A stretch of 64,000 bases of DNA from Saturnia japonica (taxonomy: Eukaryota; Arthropoda; Insecta; Lepidoptera; Saturniidae): positions 15,004,001 through 15,068,000 of the forward strand of contig CM065322.1 of NCBI GenBank assembly GCA_033032175.1. Direction: 5' to 3'. Positions 35,769 to 46,345 of the stretch are shown one piece after another. The position numbers and the translations under genes are program-made. The notes below the pieces were generated by a model. It saw only the letters and a list, made by a program, of their open reading frames with translations. It did no database searches and had not been told where the DNA came from. Within the stretch, counting starts at the first letter, position 1. Every line of letters starts with the position of its first letter.

Positions 35769-36597
35769 TTAAGTTCATAATTGCTTAACAAAAACTCAAT
35801 TAATGCACTGAGAACGACCGATTGGCCGAGGTTTTGTTATCCGCTGTAAACGATCAAATCGCGATACAGACACTTAATCACGTCTTTAGTCGACCACGTA
35901 CGACTCGTCACTGCAGTGGAAAATAATGGATTATAAGTAATAAAATGTTGAAGTAAGTGAGTAGGTATCAGTGTACATATTCTTTGAAATAAGTTCCATA
36001 AAAAACATTTTTTTGTTAACTTAAAAATAAAATTAGTAGGTAACCAGTACCTACACATTTACCTACTACCTACCTAGTTACCTGCACAGTAAGTGGCGCA
36101 CGCAGACAGCATTGGTCCATCAGCTGCGATTTTATTAACTTTAGGTATTTGTTGTACTTATTTACTGTTGCCTATTTGCTACGCATTTGAGCCTTCGGTC
36201 GGCCGGCCGCGGTCGGTCTCTTTGTTATTTTATTACGTCTTTGCTTTTTATTTTTTCGTTTTTTTGGTATTGTTAAAAGTATTGTACTGAAAGTAGGTAA
36301 CGGTAAGTACCTATTTTATGCCTTCTACATAGCAAAATTAAATGTTTTATTGTGCTTATGTTGTATTATTTTATTTTTTAATGTAGGCGTATTTAAAAAA
36401 TGGAATCAGTCTATTTACATACTTACTTACATACCTACATTACATAATATTTACAAATCCGATCTCAAACGTAAGTCCATTGGATGGCGATGTCTACCAC
36501 GCACATAACGTTCAAAATACTTACCTACCATTTGCACCAACACATAAACCACACCTAAATATTACTTGTTCATTTACGTGGGCTAAAACTTAGCAAG
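35769..36597. other. LINE 5' leader and unassigned spacer
   Basis: Sequence upstream of the jockey-like ORF1. It includes repeated TACCTAC words near 36,050-36,090 and a GC-rich patch GGCCGGCCGCGG near 36,200. No promoter element or gene could be assigned. Confidence 0.4.
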
Positions 36598-37020
36598 TTA
36601 TCTTTGTTTTAAGCATTTCGCGTGTTGTAACCGCACCACCATATACACCATTTCCTTCACATGGCCCCACAAACAAAAGTCTAGCGGTGTGATATCTAGT
36701 GACCTATGCGGCCATGGCACTGGACCGCCGCGTCCGATCCAACGGTCAGGATATTCGCGGTTTAATCTTTCTCGCACTTGGCGAGCGTAGTGAGCTGGTG
36801 CTCCGTCTTGTTGATAGTACATTCCACGCAAATATGCGAGGGGTGAGTCTTCCAACAACACGGGTAGGGTTTCCGTCAAAAAGTCCAAATACGTATCACC
36901 GTTCAATCTGTCCAGAAACACAGGTCCTAATAAAACATTTTTAACTATCCCCACCAACACATTTACGGTAAACCCGTATTGAAAATTATGTGGCCTCAGC
37001 TGGTGGGGATATTCATAACA
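36598..37020 (-). pseudogene. mariner-type D41D transposase fragment (A)
   Basis: Minus-strand frame starting near 37,016 (PHQLRPHNFQYGFTVNV) and running to 36,598. Contains the second catalytic Asp in QQDGAPAHYA and the third in SLDITPLDF, with 41 residues between them. In this family the usual core is PPRSPDLTPLDF; here it is PHRSLDITPLDF. The N-terminal DNA-binding domains, first Asp and terminal repeats are absent. The D41D spacing is that described for rosa/Visitor-type IS630-Tc1-mariner elements; that subgroup name is my inference. Confidence 0.82.
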
Positions 37021-37399
37021 CTACAAGAGTTGTTGGTTGTAGTGTATGGAACCAGCCCCTGCCTGCTTTCATATATAATAAACAATAACGCTGTATTGAT
37101 GTCTGATCTCTCTAAGTTTGTTGCGGGTTCAACGATCCAGAGTGCAGAAACTCGAGCGTTCAAACTCAGGCAGAAATAAGGAATTATATACAGAGGACGA
37201 CACTTGGAGATTATCAAAATAATCCCGTGATTAATTATTTTTCAAATTCTATGAAAGATTTCTCCTCATCCTCGTCAATCTCTTCTAATTAATCCGTACA
37301 AATCCTCTGATATTCTTCAGAGAGTTTTTATAAGTATTGTATACTTATCATCTAGTATTTTTCATCTCAATTTTTACTTATAACTAATATTTATAATAT
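37021..37399. other. unassigned spacer
   Basis: About 380 bp between a transposase fragment and a LINE fragment. Only short shadow frames are seen. Confidence 0.4.
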
Positions 37400-38158
37400 G
37401 TCATATAATTTAGTTTTGCCTCGTTAGGCTCAAAGTAGATGGAGATCACCCCTAGCGATAGGTTGTGAACTTGCAAAATCACGGCGGCAATGTTATCGTC
37501 CACGAGTTGGGTATTCACAGTCACTTTGACCTTATCCCCGTAGACGATTACTGCCGCGATTACAGGCCCTGCTCAGCCGGTGTTCTAAATCACTCTCGTA
37601 ATTGGGGCTTGCCGTACCACCCACGTCGTTCCAGTATATGGCTCTTGGACCAGGGCAACTGCGGATTCCACACGAGAGGCCCAGTACTGTAGCTCTGCCA
37701 GGGCCAGTTTGGATCTCTTCAGATTGGCCTGCACTACCGCTATCCGTGGTGACTCCGGATCCCGCTCAGTAGCAACCAAGATGTCGTTTGTTGAGATACC
37801 TTTGACAATATGCCACCCGGGATCTCACAATGGGGTCCCACTTGATATATTTTGGGCAGTCTGGATCGAATGATCCGACTCATTCTTGCTCCTCTTAGCC
37901 CTGTGGCAATTAATGTACGCCGGGCCCCTTCACGCACGTCGTTCGCACTCCCCCCTTTGGTGTTTATTCGGGCAATGGCCACAGGACTGCTCCTTTTCTT
38001 TGCAGTCTCCTACTGTGCCCATACCCCAGGCACTGCGAGCACCTGATTAGGGGCGACTGGTCAATGAGTGGACGGTAGAATATGCCGAAGTGCGCCTTTC
38101 CGGCGTCCTTGAATCGTTGCCAGAGCTTCGGCTTTACCTCTATCACCGGGTGGCATTC
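37400..38158 (-). pseudogene. LINE fragment: ORF1 zinc knuckle and ORF2 endonuclease start
   Basis: Minus strand, 5' to 3': the end of ORF1 (37,964-38,158) with VIEVKPKLWQRF and a knuckle CSQCLGYGH, then frameshifted ORF1 tail sequence. The start of ORF2 (37,779-37,600) follows with RIAVVQANLKRSKLALAEL and VALVQEPYTG, an APE endonuclease N-terminus. The endonuclease continues out of frame to about 37,400 (VISIYFEP). Different from the jockey-like element at 33.8-35.8 kb. It may be the same family as the RNase H LINEs, but no overlap exists to test that. Its 5' end abuts the D41D transposon at 38,161. Confidence 0.8.
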
Positions 38159-39199
38159 TAAAGGGTGTCCAGCGGGAATTTTTCAACTTTAAAATTCAAT
38201 ATAAAAACAACTACATCGTTTTTATTCATTTATATTTCAATGAAATACAGAGTAACAATGCTGATTTTTTTTTTAATGATATCATCCAAATGATGGCCTT
38301 TTTTTTCAATGCACTCTTGCAGTCGGACCCTTACATTTGCGATTACGCGACGGCAAAGCGCTGGAGTAATGCTTTTAATTTCATAGCGAATATTTTTCTG
38401 CAGGGCCTGAATTGTCCGGGAATTGTTATTGTAAACCTTTGATTTGAGGTATCCCCATAAAAAGAAATCGCAAGGTGTTAGGTCTGGCGACCGAGGCGGC
38501 CAAGGAATGTCTCCGTAGTTGCTGATCAGTTTATTCGGAAAAACTGTCCTTAGCCTTTCCAACTTCACCCTAGCATTGTGCGGAGTAGCATCGTCCTGTT
38601 GAAATTGTGTTCGGTTGTTGTACCCTGAATACAGCTCCAATTGCGGTAACAGAAACTCATCAATCATACGGCAATACATCGGAGCAGTGACTGTCTCACC
38701 TTGGTTAAAAAAATAGGTGCCAATTACCCCGCTCGCTGAAATGGCACACGAAACTGTCGTTTTTAAACAATGTGAACGTTTTTGATGGCATTCTCTAGGA
38801 TTGTTGGGACACCAGTATCGCATATTTCGTTTGTGAAAATGTGCTTCGTCACTGAATAAAATGTTTCCAAGCGTAAGTGCTGTCCAAAAACGTTCCAGCA
38901 TTGTTCTTGCAAAGGATTCTCGCAAAGGATAGTCACTTTCCTTGAGATACTGAACAATTTGCATTTTGTACGGGTACAGCTTTAATTTCTTTTTCAAAAT
39001 AATATGCACTGTTGATTTTTTATTCCTGTGGAGGCCGCAATCTTCCTTATTTATTTACGTGGATTTCGAATAATTTCATTTCGAACTTGAGACACATGTT
39101 CTGACGTTGATGGTCCAGGAATAGGTCTATTGACCATTGTGCCTTCTTGCCTGAATCATTATACCCACGACCAGATAAGTTACGTGCTCGGCCCATCAC

Positions 39200-39202
39200 T
39201 TA
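39200..39202. repeat. TTA target-site duplication, left
   Basis: TTA here and at 43,604-43,606 flank the Harbinger termini. A 3-bp TTA/TAA duplication is diagnostic for PIF/Harbinger. Confidence 0.85.
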
Positions 39203-39699
39203 TGCCCGGTTCCTATAATCAACGAGTCGTCGTTGTACATGCGCTACCATTCGTTTTTGCATTTATCGCAACGAGCCGTTACAGACGTTCCTATAACTTT
39301 TTACGTCTGCTACGAACGACGGACGGTTATCCGTTATCCGCCTACCGAAGCCCTCTTCGGCGTTCGCTGCGTTTCGTTATTACAGACAAGTTTATTTTGA
39401 ATTCAAATAAAAACTGTAGTATATTTTTATATTCAATAAAGTATTGATAATTGTATTTAACAAATTTACTTACTTTAATTATATATTCTTTCTTTTTGTC
39501 GAAAATATAATTTATTTCAATTAAAAAAAAAGTTTTAGACGTACGTGCTAATTTTAACAAAACGCAACTGTTTGTTGTGAACAATGTTGAACGCAAACGT
39601 CGCAAACGCAACGCAAATACCTGAGCCGAGTCCTGATAGTTTCTTTATAAAAAACTATAAACAGATTTTGTGAACATAAATTTATTTTATTATTCTGCA

Positions 39700-41180
39700 A
39701 TGTCTAGTTTAAATAGTTCAGATAGTGAGTTGAGTGATTTACAAATGTTGTCGGACTGGAGCGACTCGAGCTGTGATGAAGAACGTGGTGTTATTCGACG
39801 AAATTACAAAACAAGGATTGATCATTTCAATACCCTAAATTATTATGAATTTCAAGTCAGATTTCGTCTGGATAAGTCATCTGTCCAACATATCCTGAAG
39901 GAAATATATCCTTATTTAAGAGTGAAGGGATCCAGGTTTGTACATCATTTACTCTTTCTTCAAAATATTCATTTTAAACATAAACAAGTTACATAAATGC
40001 ATCTGTTTATAATCAGGATAACTTTAAACTACCTAAGTATGTAAGTAAACATTTTTTTTTCAGGAATCATGCTATTCCTCCACTGCACCAGCTACTATTG
40101 AAATTAAGATTTTATGCGTTGGGCACAATGTTATTGTCAGTGGCTGACTTTGTTGGGGTCTCAAAAGCTTCGGCTTGCCGCATAGTAAGAGATGTCAGTT
40201 ATGCTATAGCACAACTACACAGCAAGTATATTTATATACATAGCAACACAGAACAAGATTTTTATGGAATTGCTGGATTTCCTAGAGTTCTCGGTCCAGT
40301 TGATGGTACACACATTAGAATTCAATCACCATGTAAGTTAATATTATCTTAACATCACTTTTAAAATAGATAGATATATACCTTCATAATTAATCAAGTA
40401 ATATAATTAAACTTATTCATTTTTCATAGGTTCACACACGGGAGAGGAGTTTAGAAATCGTAAAGGTTATTTTTCTTTAAATGTGCAAGCAGTATGCAAT
40501 GCTCAGTTATTTTTCATGAACGTAGTAGCCCGTTGGCCGGGTTCAGCTCATGATGCTACTGTATTTAATAACTCAGTACTAAGAGGTAATGTTATAGATA
40601 ATTTCTTAAATTTACATAATATAAAGATTATTTCTGTAAATATTGGAATCCAATTACCAAATAATTATTATACTTTTTTCAGCTCAGTGTGAAAGTGGTT
40701 TATATGGCAACAGATGGTTACTTGGAGACAGCGCTTATCCCTTAAAACCTTACTTGTTAACCCCCATATTAAACCCTCAAACTAGGAGTGAACAACTTTA
40801 TAATGAAGCCCATATTCAAACAAGGAACTGCATTGAAAGGCATGTTTATCCCAAAGTTTTAATAATAGCATAAGAAATAATTATGTATTTCAAAATTTAT
40901 AAACTGATCTTCAATTAATTTATTTTGTTTTAGATGTTTTGGTGTGTGGAAGAGGAGATTTCCAGTGGTATCACTGACTTTGCGTTTGAGCCTATTAAGA
41001 GCCAATGCAGTAATCATAGCAACTGCTGTGTTGCATAATATTTGTAGGCAAAACAATTTAGATGACATACCTCCAGAGGTGGAAATTCCTACTGAAGAGG
41101 TAGTTCCTGTTGAAACTCATGCTGAAGATAATAATTATACTGAGAGAGCAACATTGATTTCAAATTTTTTTAATGCTTAG
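39700..41180 (+). CDS. PIF/Harbinger transposase, five exons, 354 aa, intact
   Basis: Exons 39,700-39,935, 40,064-40,332, 40,430-40,585, 40,683-40,839 and 40,934-41,180 total 1,065 nt and read through in frame (354 residues; HARBI1-type proteins are about 350). I chose the ATG at 39,700 (MSSLNSSDSELSD). A helix-turn-helix-like stretch lies at about 104-125. Catalytic residues are D159 (GPVDGTH), D210 (WPGSAHDATVF) and E272 (RNCIERCFGVW). GDSAYPLKPYLLTP at 235-248 is the family block before the Glu. Introns 1-3 are GT-AG; intron 4 begins GC (AG|GCATGT). It cuts and joins the element at TTA sites in the nucleus and needs the SANT partner at 41,951-43,089. No lesion is visible. Confidence 0.93.
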
Positions 41181-41950
41181 ATGAATAATAAGAATCTGCA
41201 GAGCAGAATAAAAATCATTATATTAAAATATGTATATTGGAATAAACTTTATTAAATTAATAATGTATTTTGTTATGGCACTGTAGTAACTATAGTAATT
41301 AGACTAATACTACTACAATTTTTAAACCTAAAAATTCACAATACAGTACTACTTACTAAAATAAACATATTTAGATTACTATGACTAACTTTCTAATAAT
41401 AAGGATTTTGTAATATACTAGCTGTTTTATTATAATTTTATAAGACAAACATCACCAACACACCTGTGCAGCCCTTCATAATCACAGAACATGACTTCCC
41501 GCAAGGACAAATTATTTTAATTTTCTATTATCTCCTAAACTATTTGTCCAAATAGCATGCTATAAAGGACAAAGTTTAACTTCATATTTATGATGAAGTA
41601 ACTTTTGTTTGTAAGGATTAATATGCCATGACTAAAAATAATGCCTATAAATTACTTTTTATTTTTCAACAATTCTTTTTCACAAAATACCTATTTTGGC
41701 TTATGTATAACAGAAATGCATATACTATCGCTGACTTTTTTTTAGATATACTAATGACCAATATTATTATAGAACATTGTATTTCCGTATCATTAACGAT
41801 TACGCCAAATATCTGAGGGTTGTAGCCTAATCTTATAGCTTGGTCTGGCTATCATATAAAAAACTTTTCCGCTTTATAATATTAGTATAGATAACGAGTT
41901 TATTACAGTTACAAGATATTTGTATCATATTTCTTACTGTTGTGCTATCT
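41181..41950. other. intergenic region between convergent Harbinger genes
   Basis: About 770 bp between the two stops. AATAAA signals occur shortly after the transposase stop (near 41,207 and 41,240). No further gene is seen. The open frame at 41,628-41,816 lacks domain features. Confidence 0.6.
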
Positions 41951-43089
41951 CTAAGCCTTGTTATTAGAAAATTTACTAAAAATATTTTTTTCTTTTTCTT
42001 CTAATTCTAATTTTAAAATTTTAATTTCTAAATCCAATTTTTCTTTCTTGGTATTATAATAATTTGTTATAGCTAAGTTACGAGCTACTCGAGATTCGAA
42101 GTCTGCATTCCTTTTACCTGAAATATTATAAAACAAAACCTTATATTTACACAAAACAATGAGACCCAGCTACACATCTGTGTACAAATTTATTTTTTTA
42201 CTGTTAGGTAAGGGTATTAGGTTGGATATTCAATTGTATAACAAAATAGGAATAACATTGTAGTTCGTTATGTGTTAATATGTTGAATAATGTAAATACT
42301 TTGAACTGGAAGTTATAAAGAATCTTAAGCAACAATGATTAGGTATATGTATGTTACCTCTTTTTGGTGTTTGTTGTTTTGACATTTGAAATCCTGAAAA
42401 ATTGTTAGAAGGCCCAGCACTTCTATGAGAGTCTTCACATACCTCATTTTGTTTGAGCTTTGTTTTTTCTATGAAATAGAAGGTATATTTGAAATAAATA
42501 CATTAAAAAAAAATACAACAAAAAAATAATATAGGTTAATAAGCAAAATACAATACCTATTAAAGATGTATTAGGAAATTCTTCAATTTTATTGTCAATT
42601 ACATCTACGTCCACATCAAGCACAGGACTACAACCAACACCATCATCACCAAAAGGTACTGTAAAACCAGTACAGGTAGACCCGAGAACTCCAGAAACCT
42701 TTTCCAGTATCTCATCTGGAGGAATGAAATCTGGCTTACCACCACCAGTCTAAAACATAAACGTAGTTAAATAAGCACCTAATTCTTAATACAAAATGTT
42801 TTTATTTGAAATACTTATTACGATGTTGTATGTAATGCAAAATTACCTTTAGGTTATTCATTCTTATTTGTTGCGCTTTTTTTCTAGCCGACTTTTTTAA
42901 ATTGTCCCATTTTAATTTTAACTGTTCCTTGGACCGAGGAACAGCGCCACTCTTAGCGTTAAATACACACGTCAAAGAATTCCATGTTTCTTCTTTTGTT
43001 TTGTTTGTGGTGGCATTCGTCTCCTTGCTGGTCAAAATTGGATTGCTTTGAATTAGGTCCACAAGTAAAGCTATCTCGTCCTTGTTCAT
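41951..43089 (-). CDS. PIF/Harbinger Myb/SANT-like protein, four exons, 237 aa
   Basis: Exons 43,089-42,847, 42,749-42,557, 42,468-42,358 and 42,117-41,951 total 714 nt with one frame and a terminal TAA. Exon 1 encodes a SANT-like trihelix: LVDLIQSNPIL, TWNSLTCVFN and LKLKWDNLKK. TGGGKPDF opens exon 2, which then turns acidic. The last exon is a coiled coil (EKLDLEIKILKLELEEKEKN). Exon 3 could instead be split at an internal GTATGT, but the unsplit form keeps the frame. In known PIF systems the Myb-like protein binds element ends and brings the transposase into the nucleus. The gene is convergent with the transposase. Confidence 0.85.
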
Positions 43090-43603
43090 GCACTTTTTAT
43101 TTTTATAAAAATTATTAATAATTTAATGAAATAGGTAGGTACATACATACATACTGCTTTTTTCTATAAAAATACCTATTTAATAAATAATATAATTTCT
43201 ATAAATTATTTTAAAGGAAATTATTTACGTACCAGTATAACAGCCATTATAACAAAACTTGGGTTTTATGATGTTTTTAACGAAAACACGGTAAAATACT
43301 CAAGAAAAATCAGTAGGTAATCAGTCAACCGGCCGATTTCGGTCCGTAACCAAATCACGAACGTCTAGTAAGTAGTAACAACTCTGTGATGTGTCAAAAT
43401 GATTATAGGAACACTACAAACTGCCATTCCCATACATTTGCGCTACCAACCGTTAATCGTATCCCTCCCTTCCGTACGTAGCCGGCCATTGGTAACTTTG
43501 CTTACGGAACGTTTTTTATAGGAACGCTTTTGTCTTACGCTTGGTAGGAAATACTACCGTTCGTAAGCAAAACGAATCGTTCTTTGGATATAGGAACCGG
43601 CGG
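43090..43603. other. Harbinger right subterminal region
   Basis: 5' leader of the SANT gene and right terminus. Contains repeated CGTTC/GAACG words and GGAACGTT motifs resembling the left subterminal region, which are plausible transposase or SANT binding sites. Confidence 0.5.
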
Positions 43604-43606
43604 TTA
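43604..43606. repeat. TTA target-site duplication, right
   Basis: Right copy of the TTA duplication. The D41D transposase N-terminal codons resume immediately beyond it. Confidence 0.85.
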
Positions 43607-43838
43607 GTCGTCTAATATTAAAATGAGTACAAAAAGCGCGACGCGCACATACCAATGATTCACCGCACTTCAAATATTGCTCCACCGCAAACGCGCGGTG
43701 CGCTCCCGACCAGTGACTCATGGCGACTAACAATTCCGCAAATTCTGCGCTTTGAATGATACCCCTCCTACTTATCTCAACCCGCTAGTATTTTGATAAT
43801 CGCAATTTAAAGTTGAAAAATTCCTGCTGGACACCCTA

Positions 43839-44120
43839 GTCAAGTTTGCGGGAGAAATATATTAATAAAAAAAACTAATACAAAGGAACATTTACTTAAT
43901 TACTTTCAAATTCAATGAAATATAATTAGGACTAATTAATTACACGAGCGTACAGAATGATCGAGATGCCCAGCACGACTGCCTTACTTACTAAAACTTA
44001 TTTCCAAACTTAACTACTGTTCCCACGAGTTACGAGCGTTACCTGAAATCAGAATGCTTACACGGCATTTAAGTGGGAACTTGTTCTTATGGTTTGTCCC
44101 GGTGACCGCATAACTCCTCC
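43839..44120 (-). mobile_element. gypsy/errantivirus-like 3' LTR, probably partial
   Basis: Just 3' of the envelope gene a purine tract (GGTGGGGGAGG on the minus strand) is followed by AGTTATGCGGTCACC at about 44,118. Errantivirus LTRs typically begin AGTTA after such a tract. The sequence then runs to 43,839, where the D41D transposon begins. No second LTR is present, so the 3' limit is unknown. Confidence 0.5.
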
Positions 44121-44144
44121 CCCACCAAGAGCGAAATTACCGGG

Positions 44145-45791
44145 TTACGTTGAGATGTTTATCGGGTTCCGATGATTTCGCGTGAACTTGCGACGATAGT
44201 AATATATAATTAAACTAATACAACTTATAACTAAATAGACATACAATATAACTGTCATAAGACTAAAGCTTTCCATGTTAATAACGGATTTTAATATATT
44301 CACGTCACCTTCACTATCACTACACATCACTTTCTTTTAACTTCAAAATACGCGACCAGTACTTCATTTCCTCCAAATTGATGTTCTTAACATTAACTGA
44401 AGATAAATTTTCAGTTCTGGTAATGCTGTTATGGGTAAAATTTTGTATTGGAGATTTTTGCCGTATATGCGTTGGTACGTCAGTTCCAGCTCGTTAATGT
44501 AAATTACGCAGCTTTCCATATTGGTAACTATGTAGGTACCCTGAAGTTGCTCCTTGATGTTATCGTGGTTACATCGTTCTGAAAATAGTGTTAGTTTTCT
44601 TGCGAACACGATCCAGCTTTCCAGACTGATCCTTTGAACTTTGACATCAACTTCAAAAGCATATGGGGTGCAATGATTGAGGTTCACCTGAAACTCCAGG
44701 AGTTGCTCAACACATGTAGGCGCTCGCAAGGGTGTGACGTCGTCATCGGTACACAGGAACATATCTGTATCTATTTTCTCGCATGGCTTTCTAACGGACA
44801 GGTATTTGGAATTTTTCGGCAAAAGGTAAGGGAATTTGGGGAAAACTACAACAGTCTTGTTAACCGAACCTTTATAAATTGGTATGGAATAAATGTTAAT
44901 ATAATCGAAAATATCTTTATTCGTTAATGGTACTTCTAAAATGAATGTTATCTGGTTTTCATTTACATAAGCATTTACCTTAATTATTCTTTCAAATTTA
45001 ATGAGATTCCTTTACCTCATACATTAAGCTATGGATCTGCCCTATTGGTTTTAAAAGATTTAATAATTCAGTCGGATTCACAATTGATTGGTGTAGTACA
45101 GAAACTTTGGTAGAAGCTAGTGCTGTTTCTACTTCGTTTAATATTATACATATAGGTGGTTCTAAAGGTACTCATAAATGTATCGAAAATATTTATAACA
45201 TACGTAAGATATAAACAGTTATTTTCTTTATTGTTTTGTGATTTGATAATTTCTTCTATTCTTTTCAGTTTTTTATCCAAAATTGGCATATTATCATTTA
45301 TAGTTTCGGTGCTATTTGTAAAGTTATCTAACATTTTAGTGACTACGGTTTTTTTTCTTATCTAATGCGATTTCCTTAGAAGCAATCATAGAAATTTCTT
45401 TATCATAGCGAATCGCGTCTTGGTAATCTAAGTTTCCTGAAATCGTTTTGATTATAGATCCAAAGGGATTAATAAGGCCTCTTTTAATTCTATTTGAAGG
45501 TACTAGTTGTCGAAGTTTTGAGATTGTTATATTATTTACATATTCTACTTGAGTTTTTATTCCTAAAAATTCGTGTATAAATGGTTTATGTGATTCTACT
45601 ATATTTATAAATTCCTTAAATTTTTAAGAATTAATCTTTAGATCATTTTCTAAAATATCGAAATCGAATCTTTTTACAATTATCCATTTATCTTCTTGTT
45701 TATAAGCTTGCCCTTCTTTAACCTGCAAAATCACGGGATTTCTTTCGAGTTTTTGAAGTTGAAGGCCCAGACTGAGGGAAAGTAGGACCAT
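44145..45791 (-). pseudogene. envelope (baculovirus F-like) gene of a gypsy element, broken
   Basis: Old endogenous envelope gene. The likely start ATG at 45,789-45,791 overlaps the end of pol and opens a hydrophobic signal-like stretch. An acceptor-like CTCCACAG lies just upstream, fitting the spliced env of gypsy elements. A basic RIKR site (about 45,480-45,491) is followed by a Gly-rich hydrophobic segment, as in F-type fusion proteins. A coiled region lies at 45,334-45,220. The Cys-bearing ectodomain is at 44,822-44,364, and a transmembrane segment plus basic tail at 44,330-44,145. Stops near 45,625 and frameshifts at about 45,370 and 44,830-45,060 break it. Not functional as written. Confidence 0.82.
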
Positions 45792-46345
45792 TATGACCAC
45801 GCACCACCTGTGGAGAACGTATGTTATGTACGTTTTTTTTTGCTATCCTTGTTTCTCTTTTGTCTATTTCAACTAGGAGTATTTTTCTTTCTGCTCTACT
45901 ATTTACTTGGACATTTTTATACCCAGCTTTACCTTTATTTTTTCTTGTATTAATGTCCTTAATAAATACTACATCACCTTCACTTAATTCTACAGTCTGG
46001 CCTAATTGTCTGTCTATAATATATTCCCTTTTCTTCAGTATTTTATTAGATAAGAACTGGTAAGGACACTTAGTACGCTTACCATGATCCTTCATTAGCT
46101 GTTTCATGTAATTCTTTTCAAATTCACCCTCGACCACTTTATTGGAATATCTGTAACCAAATATAATCTCGAACGGTGTTAAATCAGTAGTTAAGTGTAT
46201 AGTATTATCGTAAGTCATTGTTGTATAATTCATAACTGATACAGCATTCGTACATTTCTTGTCGTATTTAGCCACACGATATAATTCTGTTAACATAGAA
46301 TGAAAACGTTGGACTATGCCTGTCGAATTTGGGTTATGGGAGAAA
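45718..46345 (-). pseudogene. gypsy-type integrase C-terminal part
   Basis: Frame open from about 46,345 to the stop at 45,718. Contains HNPNSTGIVQRFHSMLTELY with the third catalytic residue position (Q where E is usual in VERFH-type motifs), then LTPFEIIFG and a basic, SH3-like tail. The first two catalytic residues and all of reverse transcriptase are absent. It is fused upstream, in an open frame, to copia sequence. It belongs with the envelope gene immediately downstream. Confidence 0.8.

Larger units (their letters stand above)
39203..43603. mobile_element. complete two-gene PIF/Harbinger transposon
   Basis: 4,401-bp element. The ends are TGCCCGGTTCCTATAATC at the left and, reversed, CCGCCGGTTCCTATATCC at the right, sharing CCGGTTCCTATA. 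Further CGTTCCTATAA words occur inside both ends (near 39,287 and 43,530). It holds a transposase on the plus strand and a Myb/SANT protein on the minus strand, convergent, with about 770 bp between their stops. Both reading frames are intact after splicing. It sits inside the transposase gene of a D41D transposon, so it is the younger of the two. Confidence 0.93.
38230..43721 (-). pseudogene. D41D transposase (B), interrupted by Harbinger
   Basis: The N-terminus lies at 43,721-43,607 (MSHWSGAHRAFAVEQYLKCG, a helix-turn-helix start). The Harbinger insertion follows, and the rest continues at 39,199-38,230. Two stops occur near 39,165 (WV-stop-stop-FRQEGT) and one near 39,050. The last 259 codons (39,009-38,230) are open, with DEAHF (first Asp), QQDDATPHNA (second) and SPDLTPCDF (third, 41 residues after the second). 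The family acts on TA sites. Stops plus the insertion make it inactive, although its catalytic core is complete. Confidence 0.88.
38161..43836 (-). mobile_element. D41D mariner-type transposon (B), split by Harbinger
   Basis: Terminal inverted repeats of about 30 bp. The left end starts AAGGGTGTCCAGCGGGAATT and continues TTTCAACTTTAAA (38,161-38,193). The right end, reversed, reads GGGTGTCCAGCAGGAATTTT and continues the same way (43,836 back to about 43,806). TA lies outside both ends (38,159-38,160 and 43,837-43,838). Removing the 4.4-kb Harbinger insertion leaves an element of about 1.27 kb, the usual size for a one-gene mariner-type transposon. Confidence 0.9.

Noticed and set aside
37465..37692. 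Plus-strand frame of 75 codons
   Set aside because: Opposite strand of LINE endonuclease sequence with recognisable motifs.
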